Source of the DNA: UBA1067 sp050874585
GTDB lineage: Bacteria; Verrucomicrobiota; Kiritimatiellia; RFP12; UBA1067
Length of the DNA: 64,000 bases
Assembly: GCA_050874585.1 (NCBI GenBank)
Contig: JBNMKZ010000006.1
Location: forward strand, 1-64,000
Direction of reading: 5' to 3'
Part shown: positions 60,453-64,000 of the stretch, one piece after another
How positions within the stretch are numbered: position 1 is the first letter of the stretch
How the letters are laid out: the number at the start of each line of letters is the position of its first letter
Notes under the pieces: model-generated
Told to the model about the DNA's origin: nothing
What the model saw: the letters and a program-made list of their open reading frames with translations, nothing else
The model's database searches: none
Position numbers and translations under genes: made by a program

Positions 60453-63382
60453 ACCGTGGTCGTGGTCGGCTGTTGGCGCGGTTTCTGATACCGGCTATTC
60501 TGGGCGGGGTGCTGGCCGTCGTCCAGTGGATGCGGCCCCTTGAAATTAAGACGTCTCTCTACGATTTGGTGGGGGATGCGGGACGGCTGATTCCCGAGGC
60601 CGTGCGCACCCAGTCGTCCGACCTCGTCCCCATCGTCGTCTCGTCCACGAACGCTGAACACGCCGTTCGTGCGGCGGAGACGCTCTTTCGTCAGTTGCCG
60701 ACCAACGACTGCGCGGAGATTCGCTTCCGTGTCGATGGCGCGGGGCTTGGTGATGTGCTCGACTTCTATCGGGCGGCGCGTGCCGGGCTTGTTTCCGAAT
60801 CCGTTCGGGCGGACTTGGCGACCCTGGTCGGACGGGAACGGATTGCCAAGTCGGCGGCGCGGCGCTTTTATTCATCCCCCGTGCCGCCGCTCTTCCCGCC
60901 GGAGGAGGATCCGTTTGGCCTCTTGGACGGCTTCGTGACCTCGCGTCCCGCGAGCGTCTCCGGCTGGATGCCGCGTGGCGGCATTCTGCAGGCCCAGCGG
61001 GACGGTTGGACGCATGTGCTGATTGTCCTGCGTCTCAAGCCCGAGTTGGTGGGAGATGCGGACGCGCTCATTGCGTTCAAGGGGCGGTTGGACGCGGCCC
61101 TTGCCGCCGTCATGGATGTCGATGTGCGGCTTGCGCCGTGCGGCGTGCCGATCCACACGGCCCTGACGGCGGCGCGCTGCAAGTCCGAAATCGGCTGGCT
61201 GACGGTCTTCTCGTTCGTCTTCATCTGCATTCTGGCGGTCTTCGTCTTCCGTTCGGTTCGCTGGATACCGCTCCTCGCCCTGTCGCTCGGCGTTGCCGCG
61301 CTGGCGGGCGGTGTTGCGCTGGTGATTTGCTTCCGTTCCGTTCACCTGATGACCATCGTCTTCGGGACGACCTTGCTCGGTCTCGTCATCGACTACTCGT
61401 TCCACTGGCTTCTTCAGGGCCGGGGGAGAAAGGCCACCGTCCTGCGCAGTTTGGCCATTTCGTTTGTGACGACGGAAGTCAGCCTGATTCCGCTGATGAT
61501 TGCGACCTTGCCCGTCTTGCGCCAGTCGGCCGTCTTCCTCGGGGTCGGTCTTCTTGGGGCGTTTGCTTTCGTCCTTTGCGCCTATCCGTCGCCGCCGGCG
61601 GGGTCGCCGGAAGGGGAGACACCGTCACGGCTCGGCGGGTTTGTGGGTCTTCGCATTCTTCTGCTGGTCTTGGCCGCCTGTGCGGGATGGGGACTTTTCC
61701 ACGTGCGTTTTGGGACGGAGCCAACCGCCCTCTACAACCCTGCGCCACGACTGGCCGAGGCGGAACGGCTGCTCGCCGAGTTGAGCGGCGCGGCGGATTC
61801 GTCACGGGGCATTCTCGTCATTGAGGGTTCGGACAGCTTGGATGAACTGCTGGCACGCGAGGAATCGTTGGGTTTGCCAGTGGAGGTGCCGCACCTCTCG
61901 CGCCTGATGCCGTCCCTCGCGCGGCGGAAGGACGCGGCCGATCTCGTCGCCCGTCTCTACGCGGAATGCGGTCCGCGGCAGAAATCATTGCTGGGCTTTT
62001 CGGAACTGCCGCCGCCCACCGAACCGCAGCCTTGGCAGTGGGAACGCCTGCCGACGGCCTTCAGTCCGTTCTTCCATGGGCATTCGCTTGTCGTGCCCTC
62101 CGTGCCGCGACCTTCGGTCGACTTGCCGACGGGGGTTTCGTTCTGGCAGCCGCGGCAGATGATTGGCGACATCCTTTCCGCCTGGTCGGAGGAGACGTGC
62201 CGGCGGCTGGGCGTGGCGCTCGTCCTGATGCTGCTCATTCTCCTGTGCGTCTTCCGCCTGCGGGCGGTGGTCATCATGACTCCCTCGGCCTTCGCCATGG
62301 CCGTCGTCGCCGGGTTGCTGGGCCTTCTCGGGGAACGCGTGAATCTCTTTCACCTGCTCGCGGGGTTCCTGCTTGCGGGCATGAGCATCGATTACACCGT
62401 CTTCCTGCATTCGGGTCGTGGGTCGGTGCGTCCAACGCTGTGCTCGCTTCTGACGAGTCTCGCGGGTTTCGGAGCCCTCGCCTTCGTTTCGTTCCCGATT
62501 GTGCGGGCATTCGGCCTGACGCTTGGCGTGGGGCTGCCGGTCGCCTTCCTCGCGGCACTTGCCCTGCGGCCACGAGAAAGGAACCGCACGGAGCACGGGG
62601 CCTCGCCGCTGGGGCTTGAGATTCTTTGGCTGTTCTATCGTCTGCTGGGGCTTCGCGTCCTTCACTTCCTTTCGGGATTGGTTGGAGTCGTCGTGTGGAC
62701 CTGCTCGCCTGCCGTTCGCCGCGCATCAGGATCCGTGCGCAAGGTCGTCAACTTTACCGTTTCGCTGTCCGACAAGCTGGTCGTCATGGCCGAGGGGCGG
62801 CATCTGCCGCAGGTCGAGACGGATGGCTCGGCGGATGCGCGGGATTTTCTGTCGGACATCGCGGCCCGGCGCGGCGTTTTTGTCCTCTGTTCCCATTGTG
62901 GAACGATTGAGGTCTTGGCCGCGCTCGGTTCGTGCGAGGTGACGTTCCACGCCTGGATGGAATTCACGCGGACGGGAGTCTTCAACCGATTCTACCTGCG
63001 CCACGCCAGGCGGCGCAAGGTCGTCATCCATCCCATTTCCGAATTCGGCCCAGAGACCGTCTTTGAGGCGGGCGACGCCCTCGATGCGGGTGACTGCCTT
63101 GTGATGGCGGGCGATCGCGGCTTCGGGCGGATGAGGACGGTCGAACTTAACGATGGTCGCTCGATGGTTCTGCCCGAAGGCGTCTACCGCTTTGCCCATG
63201 CGCTGGAACATCCCGTTTATTTTGTGGCGTGCCTTGCTTGTGGCAGGGGACGGTACCGTGCGATTATCCGCCATTTGCCGACGGACGTGAAGTCCATGGC
63301 TGAAGCTTATGCGGTGCAGTTGGCGGAACTTGTCGCGGAATGGCCGGACCAGTGGTATCGGTGGAAGGAAAGCGAATCATGA
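60449..63382 (+). CDS. MMPL/RND-family exporter fused to LpxL-type acyltransferase
   Basis: The protein has 977 residues from a GTG overlapping the previous stop. Residues 1 to about 710 are an MMPL/RND-type exporter with two sets of membrane helices (from about 250 and about 590) and large periplasmic loops; TTLLGLVIDYSFHWLL and LLAGMSIDYTVFLHS hold the conserved membrane Asp. Residues about 730-977 are a lysophospholipid/lipid A-type acyltransferase: His816-x4-Glu821 in CSHCGTIEVL, MAGDRGFGRM, RSMVLPEGVYRFA and the ending EWPDQWYRW. In other aryl polyene clusters these are separate genes. The fusion suggests export and acylation of the product are physically linked. Confidence 0.88.
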   Translation: MNRGRGRLLARFLIPAILGGVLAVVQWMRPLEIKTSLYDLVGDAGRLIPEAVRTQSSDLVPIVVSSTNAEHAVRAAETLFRQLPTNDCAEIRFRVDGAGLGDVLDFYRAARAGLVSESVRADLATLVGRERIAKSAARRFYSSPVPPLFPPEEDPFGLLDGFVTSRPASVSGWMPRGGILQAQRDGWTHVLIVLRLKPELVGDADALIAFKGRLDAALAAVMDVDVRLAPCGVPIHTALTAARCKSEIGWLTVFSFVFICILAVFVFRSVRWIPLLALSLGVAALAGGVALVICFRSVHLMTIVFGTTLLGLVIDYSFHWLLQGRGRKATVLRSLAISFVTTEVSLIPLMIATLPVLRQSAVFLGVGLLGAFAFVLCAYPSPPAGSPEGETPSRLGGFVGLRILLLVLAACAGWGLFHVRFGTEPTALYNPAPRLAEAERLLAELSGAADSSRGILVIEGSDSLDELLAREESLGLPVEVPHLSRLMPSLARRKDAADLVARLYAECGPRQKSLLGFSELPPPTEPQPWQWERLPTAFSPFFHGHSLVVPSVPRPSVDLPTGVSFWQPRQMIGDILSAWSEETCRRLGVALVLMLLILLCVFRLRAVVIMTPSAFAMAVVAGLLGLLGERVNLFHLLAGFLLAGMSIDYTVFLHSGRGSVRPTLCSLLTSLAGFGALAFVSFPIVRAFGLTLGVGLPVAFLAALALRPRERNRTEHGASPLGLEILWLFYRLLGLRVLHFLSGLVGVVVWTCSPAVRRASGSVRKVVNFTVSLSDKLVVMAEGRHLPQVETDGSADARDFLSDIAARRGVFVLCSHCGTIEVLAALGSCEVTFHAWMEFTRTGVFNRFYLRHARRRKVVIHPISEFGPETVFEAGDALDAGDCLVMAGDRGFGRMRTVELNDGRSMVLPEGVYRFAHALEHPVYFVACLACGRGRYRAIIRHLPTDVKSMAEAYAVQLAELVAEWPDQWYRWKESES

Positions 63383-64000
63383 ACGATGTGTTGACGGATC
63401 TTGGAATTGTCTCGGCCCTTGGCGTGGGTGTCGAGGAGACGGCCCGCCGAATGGCGATGGGCGACACCTCTGGCATGAAGCTCCTGAAGGGGGCCTTGCC
63501 GGGGAATGACGAGACGGTCTTTGGGTTTGCCGCCCTCCCCGAGGCGGCGTTCGCGGCGGCACCGACGCGTGTGGCGGCTCTGATAGATGCCGCCCTTGAA
63601 CAGCTGAAGCCGGCATTGGAGCGACTTCGCCGCGAGGTTCCGTCCTCCCGAATCGGGGCGGTGATTGGGACGAGCAATTCGACGATGGAGGAGTTCACGT
63701 CGAATCCCGATCGCATCGACATGGCGTATCCGTCGCAGCGGCTCCGCACGGAGTGGGGCGTTGGCGGTCCGGCCTGGGTCGTGTCCACGGCCTGTTCGTC
63801 GAGTGCGAAGGTGTTTGCGTCCGCCCGGCAGCTGATTGCAGACGGCCTTTGCGATGCTGTCTTGGTTGGCGGCGCGGATGCCTTTACGCGTGTTGTCCTG
63901 AACGGCTTCTATTCGCTGGAGGCAATTTCGCCGCGCCTGACGCGTCCGTTGGCGGCCGATCGGGACGGCATCAACCTCGGCGAGGGCGCGGCGGTTTTCA
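63379..64000 (+). CDS. Beta-ketoacyl-ACP synthase (partial, runs off window)
   Basis: The frame is open from the ATG at 63379, which overlaps the exporter stop, to the window end, giving 207 residues. The active-site Cys is Cys139 in VVSTACSSSAKVF. Other motifs are RIGAVIGTSNSTMEEF, LVGGADAFTRVVLNGFYSL and the later RPLAADRDGINLGEGAAVF. This is the FabF/KS-fold enzyme that elongates the polyene chain in aryl polyene clusters. The remaining C-terminus with the catalytic His pair lies outside the window. Confidence 0.93.
   Translation, partial: MNDVLTDLGIVSALGVGVEETARRMAMGDTSGMKLLKGALPGNDETVFGFAALPEAAFAAAPTRVAALIDAALEQLKPALERLRREVPSSRIGAVIGTSNSTMEEFTSNPDRIDMAYPSQRLRTEWGVGGPAWVVSTACSSSAKVFASARQLIADGLCDAVLVGGADAFTRVVLNGFYSLEAISPRLTRPLAADRDGINLGEGAAVF

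Noticed and set aside
1..64000. tRNA, rRNA, insertion sequence or attachment site
   Set aside because: I found no cloverleaf-like gene in the intergenic regions, no transposase frame, and no flanking inverted repeats around a mobile gene.

Overview
This is a high-GC window in which every gene I can support (44, the last cut by the window end) lies on the + strand. Long minus-strand frames are shadows of GC-rich coding sequence. LpxA and an LptF/G-type permease indicate an LPS-bearing outer membrane. A glycyl radical enzyme with its activase indicates an anaerobe. Secreted glycosidases fit a gut or sediment glycan degrader. Together with very large secreted proteins, an SHD1-like small protein and fused shikimate enzymes, my best guess is a Verrucomicrobiota/Kiritimatiellota-type bacterium. 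That is inference, since no rRNA is present.

Layout. (1) 1-115: five exact 23-bp repeats. (2) 264-13642: a run of secreted or surface proteins, including a 2796-residue LamG-type protein and a phage-collar-like protein, with one four-helix-bundle gene. (3) 14117-31031: housekeeping genes (aspS, CPBP protease, FkbH-like HAD protein, a QueD-YhcH fusion, a YycJ-like hydrolase, a secreted GH2 enzyme, RNase D, trmB, tex, a UvrD-type helicase, a GNAT, a slipin, a nucleotidyltransferase, comF). (4) 31130-41621: shikimate and envelope block. AroC-AroB and AroK-AroA-AroE are two fused polypeptides, followed by tyrS, lptF/G, lpxA, murF, aroQ, an FmdB-type zinc ribbon and a glycosyltransferase. Six of the seven shikimate steps are encoded in three genes. 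(5) 42169-57531: a glycan-use locus with a secreted protein, two GH42-like enzymes (one with a beta-helix), a GH36-beta-helix protein, a sugar MFS porter, and a compact glycyl radical enzyme with its activase. (6) 57632-64000: an aryl-polyene-like lipid/polyketide cluster with two ACPs, a small membrane protein, an AMP-ligase/dehydratase fusion, a LolA-like protein, an MMPL exporter/acyltransferase fusion and a ketosynthase running off the window.

Two signals outside the genes stand out. First, TGGTATAAT (an extended -10 element) occurs before nine transcription units. In four of them it lies 6-8 nt before the ATG, which predicts leaderless mRNAs. In at least two places this element, or a near match to it, abuts the T-tract of a terminator hairpin. 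Second, four intergenic regions carry arrays in which a six-base, mostly palindromic core (TGCGCA, TGCCCA, TGGGCA, TCCGCA) recurs at exactly 22-bp intervals while the 16 bases between cores vary. The longest has about 12 units (41685-41948). One array runs into the 3' end of the activase gene and supplies its last residues. I recognise no described element matching these arrays, and they are the best candidate for something new here.
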